Of a stretch of DNA of 32,149 bases, positions 1 to 8,602 are shown piece after piece (the first letter of the stretch is position 1; every line of letters starts with the position of its first letter). Below the pieces are notes generated by a model. That model was not told where the DNA came from. It did no database searches and was given only the letters and a program-made list of their open reading frames with translations. The position numbers were made by a program, and so were the translations under genes. Origin of the DNA: a candidate division Zixibacteria bacterium SM23_73_3 (GTDB lineage: Bacteria > Zixibacteria > MSB-5A5 > SM1-73); the NCBI GenBank assembly GCA_001304155.1, contig LJUX01000013.1, positions 1-32,149 on the forward strand, given 5' to 3'.

Positions 1-1609
1 CGGCTTCTTCGCTTGTTGGATCAATCCTAATTTGAGAGATTGTGCCTTGCCAAGTTCCCACCGTTCGCATATCCATCGAATAAGTTACAAAGTTATCCCC
101 CGAATTGATTAAGAAATGTTTCACCTTCGCTCCATTCCACTCATTGTCCGCTAAGGTTGTAAAGTAAATTGAAGCCACGTTCCCAGAGCTTACCCTCATT
201 CTCAGATTAACAGTATAATACACTGCGGCGTCAATCCCGAGATCTGCCCAATAGACCATATGTGGATCAATACCTGTCGCAGACGCTCTCAACAATCCAT
301 CAGAGACCTCAAGTACAGACAAATCACACCAAGGAATCCATCCTTCCCTGTCTCCCTCAGTGTTGAACTCCCACGTTAACATCGGATTTTCAGTGGAATG
401 AATGGAATAGATAATATCTCTCGTATCTTGGTAATAACCTGCGATAAGCCACGAGGTTACCTCAACTGTGCCCAGCGGAGCGATGTCAAAAAAGGGCAAG
501 TTGATAAAAGTATTTGTTCCAGCGAAGTAAGGAAACAGCAATGCGGCAAAGTCAGGGAAATGAGTGGTACTGTACAAAGTAAGTCCCATCCCACTACCAT
601 CGACGAACGCTGCCCAATACTCAGTTGATTTAAACACTAAGGTTGAACCCGGAGACGAAGGCACACTCTTTTCAGTTAAGCTATCATAAGACCATGGATT
701 ACCCCCCTCGTAAGTAAATAGCCTGCAGAAATCCCTGTTTACATAGACACAAGGAAATGATTCAACTGTTATTGTGTGGTGATCTGTTCCGAGGTGCGTC
801 ACCTTCCATTTCACCTTCACCGCCTGTCCTTCGAGAGAAGTCCACTGTTCAAAGTAGACATCTGACAAAACTCCTTGATCACTCCCTCCACCTTTGTTAT
901 CCGGATTGTATTCCAGTGGCTGAGTCTTTGTATACATAGAGTCTGTTGATGCTGAGTAGAATAAAACAGAGCTAGGATGGTTGTATTTATCACCGGCTTG
1001 AGTGGGATTCCAACCCCAATTGGGGTCAGTACCGTCAGTGCCTGGATATATGTCACTTCCATCATACAGGCTGAGTTGAAGAAGACGACCTGTGTCATGT
1101 TTATTAACCAAGTTCACACCTTCATAGATGATCTCACTAATTACACCCCCCCAATCCAAATTGAGTCCCACTCTAACTGTGTCATTATCCAGATACACGG
1201 TTCCAAGCTCCACAATTACGTATTGGGTGTTTGGTAATTGAACGCTATCTCCTATTGGGTAATTGATTGCATATACTTTAATGCTGTGAGCGCCGGGTGA
1301 TAAAGCAGGCATGGACCAATCAAACCCATGATAGTCACCCTGAACTTCAGGAATGACTTGTGGAAGCTCAGGATAGTACCCATCGGCTAACGCTTGTCCA
1401 GCGTAAACATCGTCAATATAAATACAGACACATATAGGATCAGTCTCCGCATCCGGGTCATATGCCCAGCCCCAGACGCCGCCGATAGTTGCTAGACATA
1501 CGGAACCAAAAGGATCAGCTGCCCAAATCACTTTAGGAGACATCCAAACCAAAGATGTCAAAACAATCATCACCAATAAAAAAGCTAAGTTTTTCTTGTT
1601 TAATGTCAT
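1..1609 (-). CDS. Large secreted multidomain surface protein, 5' part only (C-terminus beyond window)
   Basis: An uninterrupted reading frame of 536 codons runs from an ATG at 1609 off the left edge. It is missing from the ORF track because no stop lies in the window. Residues 1-31 form a signal peptide (MTLNKKNLAFLLVMIVLTSL, then an Ala-Ala cleavage region). Residues ~40-115 look like a small Ig-like module (GGVWGWAYDPDA ... PGAHSIKVYAIN). The middle ~250 residues are rich in Trp, Tyr and Gly (DWGGVISEI, WGWNPTQAGDKY), like a beta-sandwich. The last ~120 residues begin WEFNTEGDREGW and end GTWQGTISQIRIDPT, resembling the carbohydrate-binding-like jelly-roll modules repeated in large bacterial surface proteins. 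An extracellular adhesive or glycan-binding role is inferred; no catalytic motif was recognised. No strong Shine-Dalgarno precedes the ATG. The frame is certain, the function is not. Confidence 0.85.
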   Translation of the reverse strand, partial: MTLNKKNLAFLLVMIVLTSLVWMSPKVIWAADPFGSVCLATIGGVWGWAYDPDAETDPICVCIYIDDVYAGQALADGYYPELPQVIPEVQGDYHGFDWSMPALSPGAHSIKVYAINYPIGDSVQLPNTQYVIVELGTVYLDNDTVRVGLNLDWGGVISEIIYEGVNLVNKHDTGRLLQLSLYDGSDIYPGTDGTDPNWGWNPTQAGDKYNHPSSVLFYSASTDSMYTKTQPLEYNPDNKGGGSDQGVLSDVYFEQWTSLEGQAVKVKWKVTHLGTDHHTITVESFPCVYVNRDFCRLFTYEGGNPWSYDSLTEKSVPSSPGSTLVFKSTEYWAAFVDGSGMGLTLYSTTHFPDFAALLFPYFAGTNTFINLPFFDIAPLGTVEVTSWLIAGYYQDTRDIIYSIHSTENPMLTWEFNTEGDREGWIPWCDLSVLEVSDGLLRASATGIDPHMVYWADLGIDAAVYYTVNLRMRVSSGNVASIYFTTLADNEWNGAKVKHFLINSGDNFVTYSMDMRTVGTWQGTISQIRIDPTSEEA

Positions 1610-1679
1610 CTGCTTACTTCCCTATAATGTTCAAGCAATAACTCCTACTTTTGCTGGTCAGGGGTACCTTTACCCCTCA

Positions 1680-1714
1680 CCTTTTTATGTTTCGGGGTGT
1701 GAGTATCCCGAAAC
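1680..1714 (+). repeat. Stem-loop repeat copy 1 (GTTTCGGG type)
   Basis: The 20-base sequence CCTTTTTATGTTTCGGGGTG occurs at 1680-1699 and exactly again at 1898-1917. In this copy GTTTCGGG (1689-1696) pairs with CCCGAAAC (1707-1714) around a 10-base loop. Confidence 0.75.
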
Positions 1715-1740
1715 GACAAATCAACTACTTTTCCTCTCGC

Positions 1741-1783
1741 GTAGCGGTCATCTGACCGCACAGAGGCATGAAGCCTCTGCTAC
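1741..1783. repeat. REPIN-like inverted pair A (GTAG ... CTAC)
   Basis: GTAG at 1741 is followed by the hairpin CGGTCA-TC-TGACCG, a two-base spacer, and a second hairpin CAGAGGC-ATGAA-GCCTCTG that ends in CTAC at 1783. Outer GC extends the flanks, so the whole element can fold as a three-way junction. The layout GTAG-palindrome / palindrome-CTAC is that of two REP units in inverted orientation (a REPIN). Confidence 0.75.
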
Positions 1784-1800
1784 GCATTCTTATATTATCT

Positions 1801-1891
1801 GTAGGTCGGATATGTCCCCAAATGGGGACTAACCGACAATCAATGGTCCTCGAATTTTGTCCGAAAGTCCTAAAGGACATTTCGGACCTAC
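1801..1891. repeat. REPIN-like inverted pair B (GTAG ... CTAC)
   Basis: GTAG at 1801 precedes an imperfect palindrome with arms GTCGGATATGTCCCC and GGGGACTAACCGAC. After ~20 bases a second palindrome follows (GTCCGAAAGTCC-TAAA-GGACATTTCGGAC) and ends in CTAC at 1888-1891. A near-identical copy of the first arm pair occurs at 25706. Confidence 0.75.
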
Positions 1892-1897
1892 TCTTAA

Positions 1898-1961
1898 CCT
1901 TTTTATGTTTCGGGGTGAGGGTTCATCCTGAAGGGATTCACCCTGAAGGGCACCCCGAAAC
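1898..1961 (+). repeat. Stem-loop repeat copy 2 (GTTTCGGGGTG type)
   Basis: Second copy of the 20-base direct repeat. GTTTCGGGGTG (1907-1917) pairs perfectly over 11 bp with CACCCCGAAAC (1951-1961). The 33-base loop contains CCTGAAGGG twice as a direct repeat. It lies just downstream of the mutase stop (minus strand), but neither side has the T-run of a classical terminator. Confidence 0.75.
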
Positions 1962-1982
1962 AACTGATCTTGACCCTTGACC

Positions 1983-3653
1983 CTAAATTAACGGTGGTTC
2001 TACATATTCCCCAAACACCTCCCGCAGAACGTCGCAGATCTCCCCTTCGGTGGTGTAACAACGCACACAATCTATTAAGGCGGGCATGGTGTTTTCCGTG
2101 CCTTCAGCGACTTTCTTTAAATTCTCCAATGACCTTTTCACTTTGTCATTATCCCTTTTTTCCCGAACTTTCTTAAGATTGTTCACCTGTTCTTTTTCTA
2201 CCTCCGGATCGATCTTTAGGATGGGAATCTCCACCTTCTCATCCTCTAAGACAAATTCATTTATGCCCACCACTATTCTTTCCTTATTTTCTATCTGTTT
2301 TTGATACCGATAAGCCGCCTCGGCGATCTCCCTTTGGAAGTAGCCCTCCTCGATGCATTTTAAAACCCCTCCCCGTCTTTCGATCTCATCGAAATATTTC
2401 TCCGCCTCCTGCTCCATCTTGTTGGTCAAAGACTCCACAAAGTAGGAACCTGCCAGAGGGTCGATGGTATTCGCCACTCCGGTCTCATGGGCGATTAACT
2501 GTTGGGTCCGCAAGGCGATGTGAACCGCCTTCTCCGAGGGAAGAGCGTAAGTCTCATCCATGGAGTTGGTGTGAAGGCTCTGGGTGCCCCCCAGAACACC
2601 GGCTAATGCTTCAAAAGCGGTGCGGATGATGTTGTTCTCCGGCTGTTGGGCGGTGAGACTGCATCCGGCAGTCTGGGTGTGAAATCTCAAAAGCCAGGAT
2701 TCTGGCTTTTTGGCTTTGTATTTCTCTCGCATGTGTCTTGCCCAGATGCGGCGAGCCGCCCGGTATTTGGCGATCTCTTCGAAGAAATCCAGATGGGAAT
2801 TGAAGAAATGCGAAAGCCGAGGAGCAAAATCGTCTACGTCCAATCCTGCCTTGATTGCTGCCTCCACATAGGCAAAACCATCTGCCAGGGTGAAGGCTAA
2901 CTCCTGCACCGCGGTGGAGCCCGCCTCTCTTATGTGATAGCCGGATATGGAGATGGTGTTCCACTTGGGCACATGCTGAGTGCAGAAGGCGATTAAGTCG
3001 GTGATCAATCTCATATGCGGTTCCGGTGGAAAGATCCATTCCTTCTGGGCGATGTATTCTTTTAGAATATCATTTTGCAGGGTTCCGGTAAGCTTCTCTG
3101 AAGGGACCCTCTGTTTTTCGCCCACGGCGATATACATGGCTAAGAGGATGGATGCCGGGGCATTGATGGTCATGGAGGTGGAGATCTTATCCAAACTGAT
3201 CCCATCAAAGATTATCTCCATATCCTGAAGTGAATCGACCGCCACCCCGCAGATTCCTACCTCCCCCACGGAGAGTGGTTGATCCGAATCCCATCCCATC
3301 AAGGTAGGCAGATCAAAAGCCACCGACAGACCGGTCTGACCTCTATTCAAAAGAAAGTGGTATCTTTGGTTGGTCTGGCGAGGGGTGCCCATGCCGGAAA
3401 ACTGCCGCATGGTCCACAGCCGTCCCCGATACATATTTGCCCTTACCCCCCTGGTGTATGGATATTCTCCGGGAAAGCCTATGTCCCGATTATAGTCTAC
3501 ACTCTCAGTATCCAGGGGTGTGTAAAGCTCCTTTACCGGTTCACCGGAGACGGTGATAAATTTTCTTTCTGCAGGAGATTTCGCTTGTTTTAACCCCTCC
3601 TCCCATTTCTTTTGGCGCTGAGCAATTTCATTCGATTTGGTTTGGTTAGACAT
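1983..3653 (-). CDS. icmA: B12-dependent acyl-CoA mutase large subunit, isobutyryl-CoA mutase-like
   Basis: 556 residues covering the substrate-binding TIM-barrel half of the methylmalonyl/isobutyryl-CoA mutase family, without the C-terminal cobalamin domain. Adenosylcobalamin-dependent enzymes of this family interconvert branched and linear acyl-CoAs. The start is ATG 3653 rather than the track's 3695, because AGAGGTGA lies 5 bases before it. Family motifs include [27 protein letters not shown] and [11 protein letters not shown] (His240, the B12-proximal His). Methylmalonyl-CoA mutase uses Tyr89 and Arg207 to hold the substrate carboxylate. Here the aligned residues are Phe85 (WTMRQF) and Gln203 (KEYIAQKEW), the pair described for isobutyryl-CoA mutase. 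The small B12-binding subunit must be encoded elsewhere. It follows meaB by 113 bases in the same direction. Family call is very sure; substrate call is inferred from two residues plus similarity of surrounding motifs. Confidence 0.9.
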   Translation of the reverse strand: MSNQTKSNEIAQRQKKWEEGLKQAKSPAERKFITVSGEPVKELYTPLDTESVDYNRDIGFPGEYPYTRGVRANMYRGRLWTMRQFSGMGTPRQTNQRYHFLLNRGQTGLSVAFDLPTLMGWDSDQPLSVGEVGICGVAVDSLQDMEIIFDGISLDKISTSMTINAPASILLAMYIAVGEKQRVPSEKLTGTLQNDILKEYIAQKEWIFPPEPHMRLITDLIAFCTQHVPKWNTISISGYHIREAGSTAVQELAFTLADGFAYVEAAIKAGLDVDDFAPRLSHFFNSHLDFFEEIAKYRAARRIWARHMREKYKAKKPESWLLRFHTQTAGCSLTAQQPENNIIRTAFEALAGVLGGTQSLHTNSMDETYALPSEKAVHIALRTQQLIAHETGVANTIDPLAGSYFVESLTNKMEQEAEKYFDEIERRGGVLKCIEEGYFQREIAEAAYRYQKQIENKERIVVGINEFVLEDEKVEIPILKIDPEVEKEQVNNLKKVREKRDNDKVKRSLENLKKVAEGTENTMPALIDCVRCYTTEGEICDVLREVFGEYVEPPLI

Positions 3654-3766
3654 AAAATCACCTCTTTTGTTTTCAAAAATCTGTCTGTAATTCAAGTAAA
3701 TTTTTTAAGAAATTTAAAAGTGGCATTGAAAAAGTCAAATCTTGCTTTTGGTCTTGAAAGGATTTA

Positions 3767-4717
3767 TCATGCTGAATTGCTTATGTTGATATCGTCTAAG
3801 ATCCTCTCTCCGGCTGAATATGGGTCACCCTCCCCTCGAAAAACTTTCTCTGCCATTTCATCTAAATTCAGAGAGGTGAGAATCTTTTCCCCGATAAGTT
3901 CTCTTATCTTAAGCTCGATGATCTTTTTTATATCTGATTTTATCTGGCTTTTTCTGTGTTTTTCAAAAATGTGGTTGTTTATTATGAATTCTTTATGCTC
4001 AGAGATATTGGATAGCAAAAGATCAATTCTCTTGTTATTCACCGCTTCGGTGGAGATTATGGGATATTCCCACTCTCCTTTTTTTCTGCGGACGTCTAAA
4101 ATCATGTCCAGCTCGGAGACGATCCTATTTGCCCCTTCTCTATCAGATTTATTGACCACGAAAATATCTGCAATCTCCATCAATCCGGCTTTCATGGCCT
4201 GGATGGAATCGCCCGATTCCGGCACCAGCACCACCACGGTGGTATCACAGGCATTGACCACGTCCAGCTCCACCTGTCCCACCCCCACGGTCTCGATCAG
4301 AATAAAATCTTTACCAAAAGCATCCATAACCAAAGCTACCTCCTTGGTGGTGGTGGCCAATCCTCCGTATGATCCTCTGGTGGCCATACTGCGGATGAAA
4401 ACTCCCTTTTGGCTGGTCAGATCCTGCATGCGGATGCGATCTCCCAAGAGGGCACCGCCGGTGAAGGGACTGGTGGGATCGACCGCAATTATTCCCACCC
4501 TTTGGTTATTTTTGACCAACAAAGAGGTAAGCTTGTCCACTATGGTGCTCTTCCCCACTCCTGGAGGGCCGGTAAATCCTACCCGATATGCCTTTCCAGC
4601 TTTAGGGTAAAGTTGAGACAAAATCCTCCTGTAATCGGGAGACTGATTCTCCACATAGGAGATTACCTTGGAGAGCGCCATCCTGTCGCCTTTGTGGAAT
4701 CTTTCAAGGATATTCAT
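3767..4717 (-). CDS. meaB: MeaB/ArgK-type GTPase, chaperone of a B12-dependent mutase
   Basis: 316 residues, the usual length of the MeaB (G3E P-loop GTPase) family. These proteins protect and reload cobalamin on methylmalonyl- or isobutyryl-CoA mutases in the cytosol. Visible motifs are Walker A GPPGVGKST, the base-binding NKSD, and the switch region ETVGVGQVELDV, together with the family stretch VDPTSPFTGGALLGDRIRM. It lies between recJ (57-base gap) and the mutase (113-base gap), all minus strand, so it is presumably co-transcribed with its client enzyme. No clear Shine-Dalgarno precedes ATG 4717; an internal ATG at codon 13 is less likely because the N-terminal helix is conserved in the family. 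The C-terminal third (RKKGEWEYPIISTEAVNNK...) is also typical. Confidence 0.95.
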   Translation of the reverse strand: MNILERFHKGDRMALSKVISYVENQSPDYRRILSQLYPKAGKAYRVGFTGPPGVGKSTIVDKLTSLLVKNNQRVGIIAVDPTSPFTGGALLGDRIRMQDLTSQKGVFIRSMATRGSYGGLATTTKEVALVMDAFGKDFILIETVGVGQVELDVVNACDTTVVVLVPESGDSIQAMKAGLMEIADIFVVNKSDREGANRIVSELDMILDVRRKKGEWEYPIISTEAVNNKRIDLLLSNISEHKEFIINNHIFEKHRKSQIKSDIKKIIELKIRELIGEKILTSLNLDEMAEKVFRGEGDPYSAGERILDDINISNSA

Positions 4718-4774
4718 GTAAGTTTCAAAAGGATTCTTCGTGGTTTACAACTTACTGTTTTCCTAAAAAAGAAC

Positions 4775-6490
4775 TTAGACTGTTTGCTCTGAGATTCTCA
4801 AGTCTTTTATCCTGAGCTGAATTTTATAGGTATCGTTCCAGAAGTTGGTCTCCACCACATACGCCAGATCAATGCGGATTCCCTTCATGGAGAGGAGTTT
4901 TGACATATCTCCCATCCCGAAACCTATGCAGTCAAAGACCGGACCTTCTTTTTTCACCCGCAAACGGAGATGATTGTTACCCACCACATGCGGTTCACCC
5001 CAGATATGCAAGTCTCGCGTCGAAAAGACCGGCCGCATATTCTGGGGACCAAAGGGTGCGAAAATGTCCAGCACACCGACCAGTTCCGGATTAATCTGTT
5101 CTAACTCCAACTCGGAATCGATTGACAGTCGAGGAATTAAATCATCTCTGGAAAGCTTCTTATCCGATACTTTTTTGAACTTCTCCCGGAAGGGATGGAT
5201 CTTCTCTGGCAAAATGGAAAGCCCAGCCGCATATTTATGACCACCGTATTGAACCAGATATTCTTCACATTCCCTTAAAGCCTCATACAGATGGAATCCG
5301 GGAATGCTTCGGGCAGAGCCCTTTCCTTCAGCCCCATCAATGGCGATCATGATGGTGGGGCGGTGGAACCTTTCCACCAGGCGAGAGGCAACAATTCCGA
5401 TAACCCCTTGATGCCAGCCAGAGGAAGCTAAAACTATGGCTTTGTCGGTAGCTAAATCCGCATCCTGTCCGATCAGATCGAGGGCTTCCTTTAGAGTGAT
5501 CTCGTCGATGTCTCTTCTACGTCGATTCTCATCGTCTAAAATCCGGGCCATCTCAGAAGCTTTAGACTCATCCCGGGTGGTAAGTAGTTTGATAGCCAGA
5601 TCGGCATCTCCCAATCTGCCTATTGCATTTATTCGGGGAGCCAAGATAAAGACCACCTGCCCGGTTCCAATCTTTTGACCTAATATTCCGGAGACGAATA
5701 TAAGAGACTTCAGACCGGGTTTGGTGGTTTTGGCTATCTGAGCCATTCCAAATTTAGTGAATATTCTATTCTCACCTACTAAAGGGACGATGTCGGCGGC
5801 GGTTCCCAAAGCCACCAGATCCAGGTGATCCTGCAGCTCACTCTCCTCCTGCCCCAATCTTCTGTAAATAGCTTGAGCAAATTTGAAAGCCACTCCTACT
5901 CCGGAGAGTTCACCTCCCGGGTAGCCTTCCTCTATGATCTTGGGATTTATGATGGCACAAGCATTGGGCAAAATCTCTTTGGGCTCGTGATGATCGGTAA
6001 TGATGGTGTCGATTCCTTTGCTTTTAGCAAAGGTAACCTCCTCCACTGCGGTGATTCCACAGTCGACTGAAATGATCAACCTCACTCCCCGCTTTTCCGA
6101 CTCCTGGATGCCTTCCTTTGATAGACCGTAGCCTTCATTCAAACGATTAGGCAGGTAATAGGTAACCTCTGCCCCTAACTTGTTCAATACCAGAAACAAA
6201 AGAGAGGTGGAGGTTATTCCGTCCACGTCATAATCGCCAAAGATCATGATCTTCTCCCTCTCCTTCAAGGCACGGATGACTCTTTCCACCCCTTTTTGCA
6301 TGCCCGACAGAAGAAATGGATCCAGAAGGTTATCCAGCGAAGGAGATAAGAACCCTTCGGCTTTGCTTATTGTATCCAGACCCCGGGTGACCAGAATTCT
6401 GGTGGCCACCTGAGGCAGAGAAAACTCTGATGACAGTTGGTTCACCGCACGCTGATCTGGCTCAGGTAGCAATTCCCATTTTAGCTTCAT
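4775..6490 (-). CDS. recJ: Single-stranded-DNA-specific 5'-3' exonuclease RecJ
   Basis: 571 residues, full family length. RecJ degrades single-stranded DNA 5' to 3' in recombination and mismatch or base-excision repair, using two metal ions. DHH-phosphoesterase motifs are visible in order: FGDYDVDG (~85-91), SVDCG (~141-145), TDHHEP (165-170), the helix with ALGTAADIVPL, and the DHHA1 motif QYGGHKYAAGLS near residue 425. The C-terminal ~110 residues form the OB-like domain. The start codon has AGGAAAGA upstream, lying inside the end of the preceding glycosyltransferase gene (14-base gap), which implies translational coupling. No missing catalytic residue was noticed. Confidence 0.97.
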   Translation of the reverse strand: MKLKWELLPEPDQRAVNQLSSEFSLPQVATRILVTRGLDTISKAEGFLSPSLDNLLDPFLLSGMQKGVERVIRALKEREKIMIFGDYDVDGITSTSLLFLVLNKLGAEVTYYLPNRLNEGYGLSKEGIQESEKRGVRLIISVDCGITAVEEVTFAKSKGIDTIITDHHEPKEILPNACAIINPKIIEEGYPGGELSGVGVAFKFAQAIYRRLGQEESELQDHLDLVALGTAADIVPLVGENRIFTKFGMAQIAKTTKPGLKSLIFVSGILGQKIGTGQVVFILAPRINAIGRLGDADLAIKLLTTRDESKASEMARILDDENRRRRDIDEITLKEALDLIGQDADLATDKAIVLASSGWHQGVIGIVASRLVERFHRPTIMIAIDGAEGKGSARSIPGFHLYEALRECEEYLVQYGGHKYAAGLSILPEKIHPFREKFKKVSDKKLSRDDLIPRLSIDSELELEQINPELVGVLDIFAPFGPQNMRPVFSTRDLHIWGEPHVVGNNHLRLRVKKEGPVFDCIGFGMGDMSKLLSMKGIRIDLAYVVETNFWNDTYKIQLRIKDLRISEQTV

Positions 6491-6504
6491 CTACATCTTT
6501 CCTA

Positions 6505-8244
6505 TCACTGAGACACAAACTTATATAGCACCGCCCCCAATCCAGACGGCGCTTTGTAAATGTTCACCAGCTCAAGCCTTAAGTCTTCTGGGACTTTTGA
6601 TCGATCATTTAGCGGCTCCAAAAGAAAGGACAGGTCGTCTCGCCATGAAGCTTCCTTTCCCAGACTTACAAGTAGATGGCTCACCTTGTTTTTTTCAGCG
6701 AACCAGACTATCCTTTCATATGGAACAAAGGGGACGGTAAAGACCGGCCGGTTGCAGTAGAAGAGGAATGAATCTCCGGAAAGAAACATCACCACTGCAT
6801 CCTGTGGCAGGATCTGATCTGCCCACAATCCTAACTTTTTGAACTCCTCTGATTCCAACTTCAAATTCCCAAAGATCTTTTGATGATTTTCCGCCATTTC
6901 GTTTGCCTTAACCAAGGAGAAAACCGACAGAATCGCTACGAATAAAAGAACCACGAAAGACCCGAGGGTAAAACTCTGAGCGGGTCTTGTACCTTTGGAA
7001 AGTTCAGCTACCGCCTTTCGAATATTTAAAATCCCTCCCACCGACAGCAAGATCAAAAGGGGAGAGTAAGGTTCAAGAAGTCGCCCAGCGGGGATGAAAA
7101 AAATGGGCATGGTGAGTAGGGGAGAGAATGCACATAAGAGGAAAACTCTTTTTTTCCATCCTTCTTTGTCCACCTTCCAGGAAAATATATAGAACAAAGA
7201 CAAAAAAAGAAAGGGTAAGAAGAAGAGATTTATCTTTTTTACACCATTCCAAGCGTTTCTGAAATAGTTGCTAAAAAAACCGGGAGAAGTAACAAAGCTT
7301 ATGATGTTCTCCTCGCCCAGAAGCACCTTTCCCTTGATTTCACCCTCCTCAGTCAATCCGCCCAGCACCTCAGCAAAAGCTTTTCTTTGCTGAAGATAGT
7401 TCAATCCCTTGGAGTAAGCTTTCTGCTTGAGAATATTATGAGCTGTTTTTCCACTCAAAATCCAGTGCCCGGTTTGGGAATGCATGAAATTGATGTAAGG
7501 GAAGGCCAAAATGAGAAAACTCACCAGAGAGATCAAAAGCATAACAAAAGAATGCGATTTTTTGCTGGTCCTATTTTTTATCTGAATTATCACAAACAAC
7601 AAAACTATAGCAACGAAAGCCACCAAAAACTCCGGACGGGTAAGATAACAAACTCCACCGAAGATTCCGAAGAGGGAGGCGTAAAGAAACGATCTTTTTG
7701 AGATGAAAAGCCATGCGCAAAAGAGGGTGGTCAAAAGAAAAAATGTATAGGTGGCTTCAGATAAAGGAACCCCCGAGATCACCACAAGGGCGGGAAAAAA
7801 GATCATTAAGACTGAACCCAAGTAAGCCGACTTATAATCGAAGACATTTCTTGCCAAAAAGAAAAAAGGCACCACCACCAGGCTTCCCAGAAATAAAGAG
7901 ACCGCAGAAGTGGCGGTTTCCAAAGTTCCCACCACAATTGAGAAAATGAATATCATAAACGGATATAACGGCGACCATACCACCGACCACCAGTGAAGGC
8001 CCTGTCCGTTTATGATACCCCAGGAGATCTTGGCATATATGGCCGCATCTCCAGTAAGCGGAGCTTCAAAATATTTGAGAAGAGAGAGTCGTATGAAAAA
8101 GGCGGTCAGAAATAAAATACCCAGAATGGTCAGGCTGACCCATCTTTTTTTGAGGAGATTGTCTACCTTTTGGGAGACTGAATCGACTTCGGTTTTTTTA
8201 TCCTTTTGAGAGTAGCTGGCCTTAGTTTTCTTTTTTTTCTTCAT
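6505..8244 (-). CDS. Polytopic membrane glycosyltransferase, GT39/PMT-ArnT-like
   Basis: About 579 residues. A very basic cytosolic tail (KKKKKTKASYSQKDKK) is followed by ~10-12 hydrophobic segments and a C-terminal soluble/periplasmic part from about residue 460. The first extracytoplasmic loop carries LTGDAAIYAKISWGIINGQG, in the position of the Asp-containing catalytic loop of GT-C enzymes of the Pmt/ArnT type, and is followed by WSPLYPF. Such enzymes move a sugar from a polyprenyl-phosphate carrier to lipid or protein at the outer face of the inner membrane. The acceptor cannot be told. The track starts at a TTG (8271); I prefer ATG 8244, though neither has a clear ribosome binding site. 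It is first in the run leading to recJ, meaB and the mutase, with no evident functional link. Confidence 0.8.
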   Translation of the reverse strand: MKKKKKTKASYSQKDKKTEVDSVSQKVDNLLKKRWVSLTILGILFLTAFFIRLSLLKYFEAPLTGDAAIYAKISWGIINGQGLHWWSVVWSPLYPFMIFIFSIVVGTLETATSAVSLFLGSLVVVPFFFLARNVFDYKSAYLGSVLMIFFPALVVISGVPLSEATYTFFLLTTLFCAWLFISKRSFLYASLFGIFGGVCYLTRPEFLVAFVAIVLLFVIIQIKNRTSKKSHSFVMLLISLVSFLILAFPYINFMHSQTGHWILSGKTAHNILKQKAYSKGLNYLQQRKAFAEVLGGLTEEGEIKGKVLLGEENIISFVTSPGFFSNYFRNAWNGVKKINLFFLPFLFLSLFYIFSWKVDKEGWKKRVFLLCAFSPLLTMPIFFIPAGRLLEPYSPLLILLSVGGILNIRKAVAELSKGTRPAQSFTLGSFVVLLFVAILSVFSLVKANEMAENHQKIFGNLKLESEEFKKLGLWADQILPQDAVVMFLSGDSFLFYCNRPVFTVPFVPYERIVWFAEKNKVSHLLVSLGKEASWRDDLSFLLEPLNDRSKVPEDLRLELVNIYKAPSGLGAVLYKFVSQ

Positions 8245-8307
8245 GGGCTGGACTTTGCGATCTTTTGCCAAGGACTACAGGTGATCTTTAAACCGAGTTT
8301 GCCGCGC

Positions 8308-8334
8308 GTAGCTGAGGCTTTATGCCTCAGTTAC
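8308..8334 (+). repeat. REP-like unit: GTAG + palindrome
   Basis: GTAG at 8308-8311 is followed by CTGAGGC-TTTAT-GCCTCAG (8312-8330) and then TTAC, a one-base variant of CTAC. It lies between rnpB and the membrane glycosyltransferase gene. Confidence 0.65.
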
Positions 8335-8462
8335 ACTAAAATACACTCTCTGCTCTCGAAAAGCAAAGAAATCTTTTTGACTTTTTTTAAGTATCTGTGG
8401 TCTCTGAATATCTAAAACCTGCAGGGGGAAGTTTTTAAACTTTTTGAAAGACTTCACTCGGC

Positions 8463-8481
8463 CGGGATAAATTCCCGCTCC
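8463..8481 (-). repeat. REP-like unit: GGAG + palindrome (degenerate)
   Basis: On the minus strand GGAG is followed by CGGGA-ATTTA-TCCCG. It has the same layout as the other GTAG/GGAG units but is short. Confidence 0.45.
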
Positions 8482-8602
8482 CACGCTTCCAACAACCCCA
8501 CTCATAGAGCAGGGCATTCGGCCTTGCTCCGTCTTTTCAGGTGTTCTGGGATTTGTCTTCTTTTTAACGCAGAGTTTTTTAACGGAGCCAATAAAAGAAA
8601 TT

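Larger units (their letters stand above)
1621..1982. other. Gene-free stretch filled with palindromic repeats
   Basis: This ~360-base gap separates the mutase stop codon from the start of the secreted protein. It contains at least five hairpins: two REPIN-like inverted pairs and a 20-bp direct repeat whose two copies each begin a stem-loop. All are listed separately. I see no credible coding frame; the three plus-strand ORFs of the track here read through palindromes and show no family resemblance. Confidence 0.8.

Noticed and set aside
3654-3766. B12 riboswitch before the mutase or meaB
   Set aside because: I looked for the B12-box and a long structured leader. The gaps (113 and 57 bases) are too short and no conserved box is visible.
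3612-4610. 332-codon plus-strand ORF
   Set aside because: It lies opposite the clear meaB and mutase start region, has serine-rich antisense composition and no family resemblance.
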